This document shows positions 33,534 through 41,441 of a stretch of 45,128 nt of DNA, piece after piece. The stretch lies in the NCBI GenBank assembly GCA_001464385.1, contig LNFB01000108.1:1-45128 (forward strand). The letters run 5' to 3'. The DNA comes from Deltaproteobacteria bacterium Ga0077550 (GTDB lineage: Bacteria; Myxococcota_A; Polyangia; Nannocystales; Nannocystaceae). The notes beneath the pieces are model-generated. The model made no database searches, was not told the DNA's origin, and worked only from the letters and a program-made list of their open reading frames with translations. A program made the translations under genes and the position numbers. Within the stretch, counting starts at the first letter, position 1; each line of letters opens with the position of its first letter.

Positions 33534-33892
33534 GGGGGTGTCACGGTTTCGACGGGGGCATTGAACGAAGAGGCTGCGTGTCGCGGATCCCAGGTCCCCG
33601 CGTCAAAACGACCTGGGAAAACACAGCTGCCAACGATAACAGCTACGGCCGTATGGCCCTCGTCGCCTAAGAACGACGACGTGTGCAGGCGAGGAGCTCG
33701 AGTAGCCTGCACACGTGGACACACGAGCTGGTGGTCATGACTGTCGCGGCGTGACCACGAGACACAGCGACTGGGCGAGGGGATCGCTTGCCAATGGGCG
33801 TGCCCCGAGCCGAGATCAAATCCACTGGCCACACACGTGAAGAGGTCCTTTGCGACGGCCTTCGGACCCGGGTTCGACTCCCGGCGCCTCCA
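33534..33892 (+). ncRNA. ssrA: tmRNA (transfer-messenger RNA, one-piece)
   Basis: The 5' end GGGGGTG pairs with CGCCTCC (33885-33891) to form the acceptor stem (two wobble pairs), followed by discriminator A33892. TTCGAC at 33551-33556 and a T-arm near 33868-33884 with TTCGACT in the loop are typical. The tag reading frame begins at GCC 33629 and ends with TAA 33668-33670, giving ANDNSYGRMALVA. The tag ends in ALVA, close to the usual ALAA degradation signal. CCA is not fully encoded (A is followed by CTC), so it must be added by CCA-transferase. tmRNA with SmpB rescues ribosomes stalled on broken mRNAs and tags their products for proteolysis. No obvious promoter is visible upstream. Confidence 0.95.
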
Positions 33893-33899
33893 CTCCCTG

Positions 33900-33935
33900 A
33901 AGCCCCGTAGGTAGCCCCTACGGGGCTTTCTTCGT
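33900..33935 (+). terminator. Intrinsic terminator of tmRNA
   Basis: AAGCCCCGTAGG (33900-33911) and CCTACGGGGCTT (33917-33928) form a 12-bp perfect stem with a 5-nt loop, followed by TCTTC (33929-33933), eight nt after the tmRNA 3' end. Confidence 0.85.
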
Positions 33936-33959
33936 GTGGGGCTCACTCCGTTTCGTTTA

Positions 33960-33987
33960 TTGCGTTTGGGCTCGGACGAAGTAGACT
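33960..33987 (+). promoter_or_regulatory. Promoter of the HTH/PIN pair
   Basis: TTGCGT (33960-33965) and TAGACT (33982-33987) with a 16-bp spacer, in the most AT-rich stretch of the region, followed after 17 nt by the ATG with a GGAG ribosome site. Unlike most promoters here, this gene has a leader. Confidence 0.5.
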
Positions 33988-34004
33988 TCCCTCGGAGATC
34001 AGTC

Positions 34005-34454
34005 ATGCACGCCGCTCCCACCTCGACCAACGCCGCCGAGATCGCCCGTTCGGCCCTCCGCGGTCTCGAGCCGCTGAGCAAGCGCGCTCGCGCGCCGCGA
34101 TCCGTGACGTTGCGCTTCGAGGACAACGGTCGCGAGGTCAGCGTGACGCTTCCGCCGGACGCTCTGCGCCTGCTGGTCGAGGTCCTCGGACACATGGCGA
34201 ACGGAAGTCTCGTCGCGGTGCTCCCGATGCACGCAGAGCTCACCACTCAGGAGGCGGCGGAGTTCCTCAACGTCTCGCGACCGCACGTCGTCCATCTGCT
34301 CGAGGAGGGCAAGATCCCGCATCGCAAGGTCGGCACGCACCGTCGGATCAAGCTGGCAGATGTCCTCGAGTACAAGCGTCGCGAGGATGCTGACGCGAAG
34401 GCGGCCCTCGAGGAGCTGGCCGCCGAGGCGCAGAAGCACGACCTCGGGTACTGA
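34005..34454 (+). CDS. Excisionase-type HTH protein, likely antitoxin
   Basis: 149 residues. The N-terminal 60 residues are unstructured-looking with a strand region (SVTLRFEDNGREVSVTLPPD). Residues about 84-132 form a MerR/excisionase-type winged helix: LTTQEAAEFLNVSRPHVVHL, then EEGKIPHRKVGTHRRIKLADVLEYKR. It lies 12 nt upstream of a PIN-domain gene, in the order and spacing of VapBC-like type II toxin-antitoxin modules in which the DNA-binding antitoxin represses its own operon. The ATG has a GGAG 9 nt upstream. The gene follows the tmRNA terminator directly, a common landing site for acquired DNA, and its upstream DNA is more AT-rich than the rest. Confidence 0.8.
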   Translation: MHAAPTSTNAAEIARSALRGLEPLSKRARAPRSVTLRFEDNGREVSVTLPPDALRLLVEVLGHMANGSLVAVLPMHAELTTQEAAEFLNVSRPHVVHLLEEGKIPHRKVGTHRRIKLADVLEYKRREDADAKAALEELAAEAQKHDLGY

Positions 34455-34466
34455 CGGGATCATGCC

Positions 34467-35036
34467 GTGGCGTTCGTCGTCGTCTATGACGCCTGCGTGC
34501 TGTTCCCGGCGCCGCTTCGCGATCTGCTCATCCGCGTCGCGCGGACCGGTGTCGTCCAAGCCCACTGGAGCGACCAGATCATCGAAGAGTGCTTCCGGGC
34601 ATTGCTGCGCGAGCGCCCCGATCTCGCGCCGGAGAACCTCGCGCGCACGAAGGCGCTCATGAACCGCGCGTTACCGGACGCCAACGTCAGCGGCCACGAG
34701 CCACTCATAGACAGCTTCGTGCTACCCGACCCGAACGACCGCCACGTCCTCGCCGCGGCGGTACGCATCGGCGCGCAAGCGATCGTGACGTTCAATCTGG
34801 ACGACTTTCCCGCGACAGCCCTCGAGCCGCTCGGGCTCGAGTCGAAGCACCCCGACGACTTCCTCATCGAGGCCCTCGACATCGCGCCTGGGGCGATTGC
34901 TGCCGCGGTGCACGAGCAGGCGGCAGCCCTGAAGAACCCGTCCAAGAGCATCGTCGAGGTGCTCGAGAACCTGCAGAAGCAAGGGCTCCCGCTCGCGGTG
35001 GCCCGGCTTCGAGAAGCGTTCGGTTCGCCCCGGTGA
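34467..35036 (+). CDS. PIN-domain protein, likely toxin
   Basis: 189 residues from GTG 34467 (12 nt after the antitoxin stop; ATG 34462 is out of frame). The PIN fold is visible as VVVYDACVLFP (first catalytic Asp8), WSDQIIEECFR (acidic residue) and DPNDRHVLAAAVRIGAQAIVTFNLDDFP (further Asp residues). The C-terminal 60 residues are helical (KSIVEVLENLQKQGLPLA). PIN toxins are Mg-dependent ribonucleases that cut tRNA or other RNA; target unknown. It forms an operon with the HTH antitoxin. Protein length exceeds the roughly 130-residue VapC minimum, so it belongs to a longer PIN subgroup. Confidence 0.8.
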   Translation: MAFVVVYDACVLFPAPLRDLLIRVARTGVVQAHWSDQIIEECFRALLRERPDLAPENLARTKALMNRALPDANVSGHEPLIDSFVLPDPNDRHVLAAAVRIGAQAIVTFNLDDFPATALEPLGLESKHPDDFLIEALDIAPGAIAAAVHEQAAALKNPSKSIVEVLENLQKQGLPLAVARLREAFGSPR

Positions 35037-35086
35037 CGCCGCGGCGAGGGCGGCCCTCGATGCGCACCGAGAGTGCCACGGCGTGC

Positions 35087-35092
35087 TAGGCT
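35087..35092 (+). promoter_or_regulatory. -10 element TAGGCT of a leaderless lipoprotein gene
   Basis: TAGGCT ends 6 nt before GTG 35099. The same hexamer occurs 10 nt before ATG 17310. Confidence 0.5.
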
Positions 35093-35098
35093 GAGCGC

Positions 35099-35956
35099 GT
35101 GGTGGTTGGACGCAGCGGATTGTCCGTGTGGATGGTCGTCGGGCCGCTCGTGGGGTGCAGTGCCGCGGTGGACGTCCCGCCATGCTCGAGTGCACCGCTG
35201 CTCGAGGTCATTCATCCCGATGCGCTCGAGAACGACCTCATCGATGCTGCCGTAGAACACGCGGAAGCACGGCTCCACCGGTTCATGAGTCCGCTTCACG
35301 GCTATGCGTTCGAGGGCCGCTTCGAGTCGACGTCGCAGGGCGAGGTGGTTTCCAGCACGGCCGCGCTCGGGCTGCTGCGGGTCGAAGATCCCTGGGTGCT
35401 GCTTCGCTTGTCCGACGTCGTCGACGCAGCGCGGCTCGATCTCGAGTACTACGGCCCCACGAATCCGGGCCGGATCACGCCCGGCGCCCGTGACGTCGTC
35501 TGCCCCGAGAACCTGCCCGTGCCAGTGCCTGCCAAGCCCTTCCGACTGCCCAGCACGGTCTGCGAAGCGGTGGCGTTCGGCAGCGACACCGAGTTGTCGA
35601 TCGACATCGTGCCCGTCGCGTCCGACGATATCGACTGGGACGATCTCCTGTTTCTCAACGCCCTCCGACTGGGCGACACCCCATACAACACCGGGTTCGA
35701 GTCATCCCGGCGCGCGCACACCCTGGTCGACCAAGCGTCGTACTGGTCCGGTACGGGCGACATCCGCGTGTACGTCGACTACGAGGCCCACTGGGAGATC
35801 GAGCGAGACTGCCTCGCGAGCCACGCGATCGTCACGATCGAGATCCTGCACGCCGAGAGATGCGACATCTCCGGCCACACCCACGGACGCTACGACTCGG
35901 GCTGCAACACGATCGCGACGGTCGACGGTCGGCCTGAGTGGGCCCGCGGATTCTGA
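35099..35956 (+). CDS. Lipoprotein, hypothetical
   Basis: 285 residues from GTG. Lipobox PLVGC (Cys20). There is no low-complexity linker; the body begins at once with a mixed alpha/beta stretch (HPDALENDLIDAAVEHAEARLH, split) and contains cysteine pairs (residues about 138, 158, 240, 253 and 268). Acidic residues and Trp are frequent in the middle part (DDIDWDDLLFLNALRLGD). Not a recognised family. Envelope location is predicted. It stands alone after the PIN gene; its promoter TAGGCT lies 6 nt upstream. Confidence 0.6.
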   Translation: MVVGRSGLSVWMVVGPLVGCSAAVDVPPCSSAPLLEVIHPDALENDLIDAAVEHAEARLHRFMSPLHGYAFEGRFESTSQGEVVSSTAALGLLRVEDPWVLLRLSDVVDAARLDLEYYGPTNPGRITPGARDVVCPENLPVPVPAKPFRLPSTVCEAVAFGSDTELSIDIVPVASDDIDWDDLLFLNALRLGDTPYNTGFESSRRAHTLVDQASYWSGTGDIRVYVDYEAHWEIERDCLASHAIVTIEILHAERCDISGHTHGRYDSGCNTIATVDGRPEWARGF

Positions 35957-35991
35957 CGGCGACACCCGAGGCCGCCGATGTCTTCGAGCCC

Positions 35992-36744
35992 TCACCCGAT
36001 CCCCTCCCGCGCCTCCGTGAACGGCTCGACCCCCACCCGCCACACCCCTACAAACGGGTGGTCCATGTCCCAGACCACGGCGCGGACCATCGTCAGCACC
36101 GCGGCCAGCGACGCGAAGGCCGTCAGCGCGACCCACGGTGATTCGCCGGCGGGCATCACCAGCACCGCGACGAGCAGCAGCAGGGAGAGCAGGGAGAGCA
36201 GGTGGCTGAGCGTGGCCGGCATGCGGTGCTTTGCCGCCGACACCCGCGACACACGACACTCGCGCAGGGCCGCGATCGCGTCCAGGAGTTGTCCGTGCAT
36301 CGCGGGCGGTGGGCCGCCGACCGCGGCGCCCTCGGCCACGCGGGCGTCCAGCGCGTCGAGGGCCTTCACCGCAGCGCGGCTCTCTCGCAGCGCCGCGAGC
36401 TGCTCCCACTCGGCGATCGCGGCGTCGACGTACGCGCGCGTCGCCGAGGCGGTCCGACGGCGGAGCTCCGGGTCGTCGCCGCCGAGCCGCGCCGCGAGTC
36501 GAGGCACCTCGGACACCAAGCATCCCTCGCGGACCGTGAGCTTCTGCAGCGCGTTGAACTGCTCCCACACCACGAAGATCACGAACGCAGTGAGCACGCT
36601 GTAGATCCCGCCGACGACCTGGAGGAACGCCTCGAGCACGCGCGCGCCGTCGCCCGAGATCCCCGACCGCGCCGCCGTCGGGACCAACAGGTAGACGAGC
36701 GCGGCCACCATCGTGGCGGTGAGGACCTTGAAGGTGATGCCCAT
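35992..36744 (-). CDS. DUF4239-like membrane protein
   Basis: 250 residues. Two N-terminal hydrophobic segments (about 5-25 and 40-62), a soluble helical middle section (about 70-170, with WEQLAALRESRAAVKALD), and two C-terminal hydrophobic segments (about 178-200 and 207-225). This 2+2 layout with a long helical hydrophilic region is that of bestrophin-like DUF4239 proteins, whose function is not settled. The ATG at 36744 is chosen because it precedes the first membrane segment. The gene at 36832 is divergent. Confidence 0.65.
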   Translation of the reverse strand: MGITFKVLTATMVAALVYLLVPTAARSGISGDGARVLEAFLQVVGGIYSVLTAFVIFVVWEQFNALQKLTVREGCLVSEVPRLAARLGGDDPELRRRTASATRAYVDAAIAEWEQLAALRESRAAVKALDALDARVAEGAAVGGPPPAMHGQLLDAIAALRECRVSRVSAAKHRMPATLSHLLSLLSLLLLVAVLVMPAGESPWVALTAFASLAAVLTMVRAVVWDMDHPFVGVWRVGVEPFTEAREGIG

Positions 36745-36816
36745 GGGCGTGCAGGGTCCTACCGCCGCATCGGCCCCGGCGTTCCCGGCCGCGCGCCGCG
36801 CCCCGGTGGGTCGGCG

Positions 36817-36822
36817 TATCAT
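36817..36822 (+). promoter_or_regulatory. -10 element TATCAT
   Basis: TATCAT ends 9 nt before ATG 36832. The ATG at 36821 is out of frame. Confidence 0.4.
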
Positions 36823-36831
36823 GCCGCCCGC

Positions 36832-38358
36832 ATGACACGCGTGCCTTCGATCCACTGGTCCTTGGTCGCGGTGATCGCCGCCGCAACCGCCTGCAGCGAC
36901 GACGGAGTGCCCGCCGCCGAAGAATCGGGCGACACGACCGCGTCCGGCGAATCGGACACGATCGACACCACGATCTCCACCACCGCGGCGACGAACCCGA
37001 GCACCACGGCGGACAGCTCGGGCTCGAGCGACGGCGACACCACCGGTCCCACCGCGACCTGCGGCGACGGAGTCATCGGCGGCGACGAGGCGTGCGACGG
37101 CGACGACCTCGGCGGGGCGACCTGCGCGAGCGAGAGCTTCGGCCGTGGCACGCTGATGTGCGCGTCGGACTGCACGTTCGACGCCAGCGGCTGCACGCCC
37201 GCGGCCGAGTGCGGCAACGACCTGGTCGAGGACGGCGAGGACTGCGACGGCAGCGACCTCGCCGACGCGACGTGCACGACCGAGGGCTTCGACGACGGCG
37301 AGCTCGCGTGCTCGAACCAGTGCACGTTCGACACCGCCGCGTGCGTGTCGTTCACCTGCGGCGACGGCGAGGTCAACGGCACCGACCAGTGCGAGGCCGG
37401 CGATCTCGGCGGGGCCACCTGCGAGGGCGCGGGCTTCGGCGACGGCGAGGTCGCGTGCACCGAGGGCTGCCAGCTCGACTACGCCGGTTGCTGTGGCGAC
37501 GGCACGCTGGGCAGCGACGAGGTCTGCGACGGCGAGGACTTCGGCGGCCAGACGTGCGCCGACTTCGGCCCGTTCCAGGGCTCGCTGATCTGCAACGCCA
37601 CGTGCGACGCCGTCAGCACCGACGCCTGCACATCGTGTGGCGACGGCGTGATCGAGGGCGAGGAGGAGTGCGAGGGCGACGATCTGCAGGGCAACGATTG
37701 CACGACGATCCCCGGGGCCTTCCTCGGCGGCGCGCTGTCGTGCGGCGCCGATTGTCGCTACGACACGTCGGAGTGCCTGGCGTGCGGCAACGACATCGTC
37801 GATGCGGGCGAGGACTGCGACGGCGAGGCGTTCGACGGCGCGACCTGCATCGATCTCGGCTACACCGGCGGCGTGATCGCCTGCTCCGCGGAGTGCGGCT
37901 TCGACGACGCGGCGTGCTCGGACCTGCAGACGTACGACGTCGCGTTCTGCCGCGTGCAGTTCCCGATCGAGATCGTCGAGTCGCCGGGCGCCGAGGTCAC
38001 CGTGTACGGTCGCCTCTACGCGGGCGGCCTCACCGATCTCTCCGGCGTCAACGACCCCGCGCCGGCCGTCTTCGGGCAGGTCGGCTACGGGCCCGACGGC
38101 AGCGACCCCGCGCTGACGGACGGCTGGGTGTGGAGCGCCGCCGTGTCCAACGACGGCTACGGCCCCGGCTCACCCGGCTACGAGATGAACAACGACGAGG
38201 CCATGGCGACGCTCGTCGTCCCCGAGCTCGGCACCTACGACTTCGCGTACCGCTTCACCGGCAACGACGGCGCGACGTGGCTGTACTGCGACGGCGGCGA
38301 CGCGGGCTCGTCGGACGGCTACGCGCCCGCGGACGCGGGACAGCTGACGAGCGAGTAG
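36832..38358 (+). CDS. Lipoprotein with six myxobacterial cysteine-rich repeats
   Basis: 508 residues. Lipobox ATAC (Cys21), then a Ser/Thr/Asp linker to about residue 70. Residues about 71-364 hold six repeats of about 48 residues, each built as CG(D/N)...(E/D).C(D/E)G.D..G.TC...F..G.L.C...C.FD...C (DUF4215/'Myxococcus cysteine-rich repeat' type). A C-terminal domain of about 140 residues looks like a beta-sandwich without cysteines at its start (VAFCRVQFPIEIVESPGAEV). These repeats probably form disulfide-locked rods that hold a binding domain out from the outer membrane; the ligand is unknown. TATCAT lies 9 nt before the ATG. Confidence 0.85.
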   Translation: MTRVPSIHWSLVAVIAAATACSDDGVPAAEESGDTTASGESDTIDTTISTTAATNPSTTADSSGSSDGDTTGPTATCGDGVIGGDEACDGDDLGGATCASESFGRGTLMCASDCTFDASGCTPAAECGNDLVEDGEDCDGSDLADATCTTEGFDDGELACSNQCTFDTAACVSFTCGDGEVNGTDQCEAGDLGGATCEGAGFGDGEVACTEGCQLDYAGCCGDGTLGSDEVCDGEDFGGQTCADFGPFQGSLICNATCDAVSTDACTSCGDGVIEGEEECEGDDLQGNDCTTIPGAFLGGALSCGADCRYDTSECLACGNDIVDAGEDCDGEAFDGATCIDLGYTGGVIACSAECGFDDAACSDLQTYDVAFCRVQFPIEIVESPGAEVTVYGRLYAGGLTDLSGVNDPAPAVFGQVGYGPDGSDPALTDGWVWSAAVSNDGYGPGSPGYEMNNDEAMATLVVPELGTYDFAYRFTGNDGATWLYCDGGDAGSSDGYAPADAGQLTSE

Positions 38359-38377
38359 CCGGACTTGCTGTCGATGC

Positions 38378-38860
38378 TCACTCGACGCGCAGTCCCGAGT
38401 ACTCCGCCTCGGCGCCGGCGACCGTCGGGGGTGGCGGCCGGATCGTCAGCTGCATCCGTAGCTCGCGACCGGGCGGTGGGGCGTGCCCGCCGAAGGTCCG
38501 GGACGGGCTGTGGATCGCGAGGTCGTAGAGCCCTGGGGCGAGCAGAGCCGTCGGCGGCTCGACCGCGGTGATTCGCACGCGAATGTAGAACCGCGGGTCG
38601 ACATCGACGGCGAGCACCTTCGCCGCCGTGCCGCCCTTCGCGACGATCTTCGCGTGCACGAGCACCTCGAGCTCTGCCGGTGCATCGCCCGCGGGATCTG
38701 AAGGCGGCTCCGGGGCGACGGGCGGGGTGTGAATCAGCGCCGAGCCCGGGAGCGCGGGCGCGTGCGCGTGCGCGTGCGCGGCCCTCGGCGCTGCCGTCGT
38801 CGGAGCGGCGCGACAGCCGAGGCCGATCATCGCGAGGAATGCGGCGCGGCGGGCAAACAT
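38378..38860 (-). CDS. Small lipoprotein with His/Ala repeat
   Basis: 160 residues. Signal peptide with lipobox MIGLGC (Cys16). The linker at about 23-45 contains AHAHAHA, encoded by a GTGCGC-type repeat on the opposite strand (about 38758-38780), then a Pro-rich stretch. A domain of about 100 residues with alternating strands follows (LEVLVHAKIVAKGGTAAKVL, FYIRVRITAVEPP). Not recognised. A -10-like TATCCT (minus strand, 38884-38889) lies 23 nt before the ATG, so this transcript would have a short leader. Confidence 0.55.
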   Translation of the reverse strand: MFARRAAFLAMIGLGCRAAPTTAAPRAAHAHAHAPALPGSALIHTPPVAPEPPSDPAGDAPAELEVLVHAKIVAKGGTAAKVLAVDVDPRFYIRVRITAVEPPTALLAPGLYDLAIHSPSRTFGGHAPPPGRELRMQLTIRPPPPTVAGAEAEYSGLRVE

Positions 38861-38941
38861 CGGCACAGGAACGAGCGTTCCCCAGGATACACGGGATGCC
38901 CGACCGCGGCGTCCCCGGTCAGGGACGCTTCGCAGCGGCAC

Positions 38942-39826
38942 TTACGCCAGGGCTTCGGCCAGCAGATCGAACACCACGCGGATCCGCCGGCTCGTGTGCA
39001 GCTCGCGGTGCGTCGCGAGCCACACCGGCACGGGCAGCGGCGGGAAGTCGGGCAGGACCCGGCGCACCCGCGGCTCGGCGTCGCCGACCTGGTCCATCAC
39101 GATGCAGATGCCGACGCCGTGCTTGGCCAGCTCCCATTGCACGAGGTGGTTGTCGGAGACGATGGGGAAGTTGCGCGGGGCGAGCTCGAGGCCGAGGGCC
39201 CGCAGGCCGCGGATCATGAGGTCGCTGCGATCGAAGCCGAAGAACTCGGCGTCGGCGAGGCCCGCCGGCGTCGTGGGGTTGCCGATGCGCTCGAGGTACG
39301 CCGGGCTCGCGTAGAGCCGCGCGTGGCGATCCGCGATCTTCTTTGCCACGAGGTCGGGCTGCGTCGGGGTGAAGTTGCGGATCGCGATGTCGGCCTCGCG
39401 GCGCCGCAGGTCGCGGGCGGTGTTCGACGCGAGGATCTCGAGCTCGATGCCCGGGTGCGCCCGGCGGAGCCGACCGAGGACCGGCGGCAGGATGTGGGCC
39501 GCGATGAGCTCGCTCGCGGTGATGCACACCGTGCCCTCGATCGAGAGCGACTGCCCCGCGGCGGTGAGCGAGACGCGGTTCGCCGCGTTGCCCATCGCAC
39601 GCACGTGCTCCACGAGATCGAGCCCGGCCGCGGTGAGCACGAGCGCGCTGCCGACCCGCTCGAACAACGTGACCCCGAGCTCCTCCTCGAGCGCGGCGAC
39701 CTGCCGCCCGATCGTCGGCTGCGCGATGCCCAGCGCCCGCCCGGCCGCAGAGAACGAGCCCTCCTCGGCCGTCAGCAGGAAGGCCCGGGCCCGGTTCCAG
39801 TCGAAGCGGACGCTGCGCCAGTCCAT
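38942..39826 (-). CDS. LysR-family transcriptional regulator
   Basis: 294 residues from ATG 39826 (ATG 39838 is the alternative, but it overlaps the -10). The N-terminal helix-turn-helix (about 9-68: ARAFLLTAEEGSFSAAGRAL, then AQPTIGRQVAALEEELGVTLFER) is intact and followed by the substrate-binding domain (about 90-294). LysR proteins respond to a small-molecule co-inducer and bind T-N11-A sites. It is divergent from the NAD(P)-binding gene at 39943 (116 nt apart), the usual arrangement of a LysR target. A 14-bp palindrome spans its own -10 and the alternative start. Confidence 0.93.
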   Translation of the reverse strand: MDWRSVRFDWNRARAFLLTAEEGSFSAAGRALGIAQPTIGRQVAALEEELGVTLFERVGSALVLTAAGLDLVEHVRAMGNAANRVSLTAAGQSLSIEGTVCITASELIAAHILPPVLGRLRRAHPGIELEILASNTARDLRRREADIAIRNFTPTQPDLVAKKIADRHARLYASPAYLERIGNPTTPAGLADAEFFGFDRSDLMIRGLRALGLELAPRNFPIVSDNHLVQWELAKHGVGICIVMDQVGDAEPRVRRVLPDFPPLPVPVWLATHRELHTSRRIRVVFDLLAEALA

Positions 39827-39838
39827 GCATCGATGCAT
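39825..39838. promoter_or_regulatory. 14-bp palindrome ATGCATCGATGCAT over the LysR promoter
   Basis: The palindrome is perfect and overlaps the predicted -10 (TATGCA, minus strand, 39834-39839) and the start codon of the LysR gene. That placement would suit autorepression. ATGCAT-rich palindromes are rare in this GC-rich DNA. Confidence 0.45.
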
Positions 39839-39942
39839 AGCACGCCTACGAAATCCGGCGTGGCCGGTGCACCCATGGAGGGCCAGAGTGGGGATGTCGC
39901 GGACGTCGGGGTGGCCCCGAAGCGTCCGCAGAGGCTCCTGCC

Positions 39943-40698
39943 ATGACGAATTCCAACGAACGCCCCCGCATCCCCACCCCGTCGGCCCCCATCCGCCGCG
40001 TCTGCATCGTCGGGGCCTCCGGCAAGCTCGGCCGGTACATGGTCCAGCACGCCCTCGACCGGGGCTACGCGGTGGTCGGCGTGTGCCGCGAGCAGAGCGT
40101 GGGCAAGCTGGCGGCCTTCGCCGACCGCATCACGATCGTGCCCGGCGCGACCAACGATCGCGACGTGATCCGCCGCGCGGTCGCGGGCTGCGACGGCGTG
40201 CTCACGGTGCTCGCGCCGTGGGGCGTGCAGCAGTACTCGTCCGGCACGGCGCAGGCGGTGCTCGACTTCGCGGAGCCCGGCGCGCGCCTGGTCTTCTCGG
40301 TGGGCTGGCACATCACGCGCGACGGCAAGGACGTCTACACCGCGTACCTGCGCGCGTTCGTGTGGCTCTTCGGCTGGCTCGGCCGGCTGCTGCGTCTGGC
40401 GGAGCTCGACGATCAGGTCGAGGCGTGCCGGCGGATCTTCGCCAGCGATCGCGCCTGGACGGTCGTGCGCGGCAGCGACCTCGAGGAGGGCGAGAGCCAG
40501 GGGTTGCCGGTGTGGAGCCGGCACGTCGGCGACGCGGTGCTGCAGAGCAATCGGACCCGGCGGATCGACTTCGCATTGTTCATGGTCGAGGCGCTGCGGG
40601 ATCCGGGGTTGATCCGCGAGGCGCCGGCGATCGTCGGCTGCGCGACGGCGTCGGCGCAGGCCCACGGCGGGGTGGGGATGGTGGGCAGGGCGGCGTAG
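39943..40698 (+). CDS. NAD(P)-binding (NmrA/atypical SDR) protein
   Basis: 251 residues. Rossmann motif VGASGKLGRYM at residues about 23-33, then VVGVCREQSV and TIVPGATNDRDVIRRAVAGCDGV, the sequence pattern of NmrA-like and 'NAD(P)H-binding' atypical short-chain dehydrogenases without an obvious YxxxK catalytic pair. Such proteins reduce quinones or isoflavones or act as redox sensors. The gene is divergent from the LysR gene and is its likely target. A weak Shine-Dalgarno (GAGG) lies 9 nt before the ATG. Confidence 0.75.
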   Translation: MTNSNERPRIPTPSAPIRRVCIVGASGKLGRYMVQHALDRGYAVVGVCREQSVGKLAAFADRITIVPGATNDRDVIRRAVAGCDGVLTVLAPWGVQQYSSGTAQAVLDFAEPGARLVFSVGWHITRDGKDVYTAYLRAFVWLFGWLGRLLRLAELDDQVEACRRIFASDRAWTVVRGSDLEEGESQGLPVWSRHVGDAVLQSNRTRRIDFALFMVEALRDPGLIREAPAIVGCATASAQAHGGVGMVGRAA

Positions 40699-40725
40699 GG
40701 ATGCCGTCACGAGCCGCAACGGGCG

Positions 40726-40731
40726 TATCCT
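40726..40731 (+). promoter_or_regulatory. -10 element TATCCT of a leaderless lipoprotein gene
   Basis: TATCCT ends 6 nt before GTG 40738. Confidence 0.5.
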
Positions 40732-40737
40732 GATCCC

Positions 40738-41439
40738 GTGGCTTCCCCGAGCGCGATCCTCCCGTCGTTCCTCTGCCTCGTCCTCGCCTGCGGCCCCGTG
40801 GTCACCTCCGACGACGACGCCGGCTCCTCGAGCGACGCGTCGTCGACGTCCTCCACGACCGCGTCGACCACCGCCTCGACCACCGTGGGATCCAGCACCT
40901 CGACCACCGTCGGCACCACCACCGTCGGATCCTCCACCGGCCCGCTCGATACCGGCGACGTCGTGACCACCAACGACGACGGGCCGCCACCCACGTTCTG
41001 CGGCGATGGGGTGCTGCAGCCGGGCACCGAGGAGCAGTGCGACGGGGAGGACCTCGGGGGCTTCGATTGCCAGTCGCTCGGCCTCGGGAACGGCGGGCAG
41101 CTCGCGTGCAGCGACGACTGCGTCTTCGTGACCGACGACTGCAGCCTCTGCGGCAACGGGTCGATCGACCCGGGCGAGCAGTGCGATGGCATGGATCTGC
41201 AGGGCTTCGATTGCGAGTCCCTCGGCCTGGGCCGCGGCGTCCTGGTCTGCGCCGGCAACTGCACATTCGCGACCCGCGGTTGCGTGCTCGGCTGCGGTGA
41301 CGGCGTCATCTCGCCGGGCGAGCAATGCGACGGCATGGATCTCCAGGGCTTCACCTGCCAATCGCTCGGCCTGTCGGGCGGCATGCTGGCGTGCGACCCG
41401 ACGACGTGCACGTTCGACACCTCGATGTGCGAGGGGTGA
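40738..41439 (+). CDS. Lipoprotein with three myxobacterial cysteine-rich repeats
   Basis: 233 residues from GTG. Lipobox LVLAC (Cys18), then a Ser/Thr-rich linker to about residue 82 with runs of Thr and Ser (STTASTTASTTVGSS). Residues about 83-233 are three repeats of the CG(D/N)G...GEQCDGMDL.GF.C.SLGL type, the last ending in TTCTFDTSMC. The repeats are shorter but of the same family as in the 36832 lipoprotein. No extra C-terminal domain: the protein is a linker plus three repeats, perhaps a spacer or cap on the cell surface. The GTG start has TATCCT 6 nt upstream. Confidence 0.82.
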   Translation: MASPSAILPSFLCLVLACGPVVTSDDDAGSSSDASSTSSTTASTTASTTVGSSTSTTVGTTTVGSSTGPLDTGDVVTTNDDGPPPTFCGDGVLQPGTEEQCDGEDLGGFDCQSLGLGNGGQLACSDDCVFVTDDCSLCGNGSIDPGEQCDGMDLQGFDCESLGLGRGVLVCAGNCTFATRGCVLGCGDGVISPGEQCDGMDLQGFTCQSLGLSGGMLACDPTTCTFDTSMCEG

Positions 41440-41441
41440 CG

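Noticed and set aside
33868..33892. Possible tRNA gene from the T-arm sequence
   Set aside because: The T-arm belongs to the tmRNA, whose 5' end, tag frame and acceptor stem are all present.
36832..38358. Periodic repeats resembling a CRISPR-like array
   Set aside because: The period (about 144 bp) comes from protein-level cysteine-rich repeats with changing DNA sequence; no identical repeats or spacers, and no cas genes.
38758..38780. GTGCGC repeat as an independent repeat element
   Set aside because: It lies inside the lipoprotein gene at 38378-38860 and simply encodes the Ala-His run.
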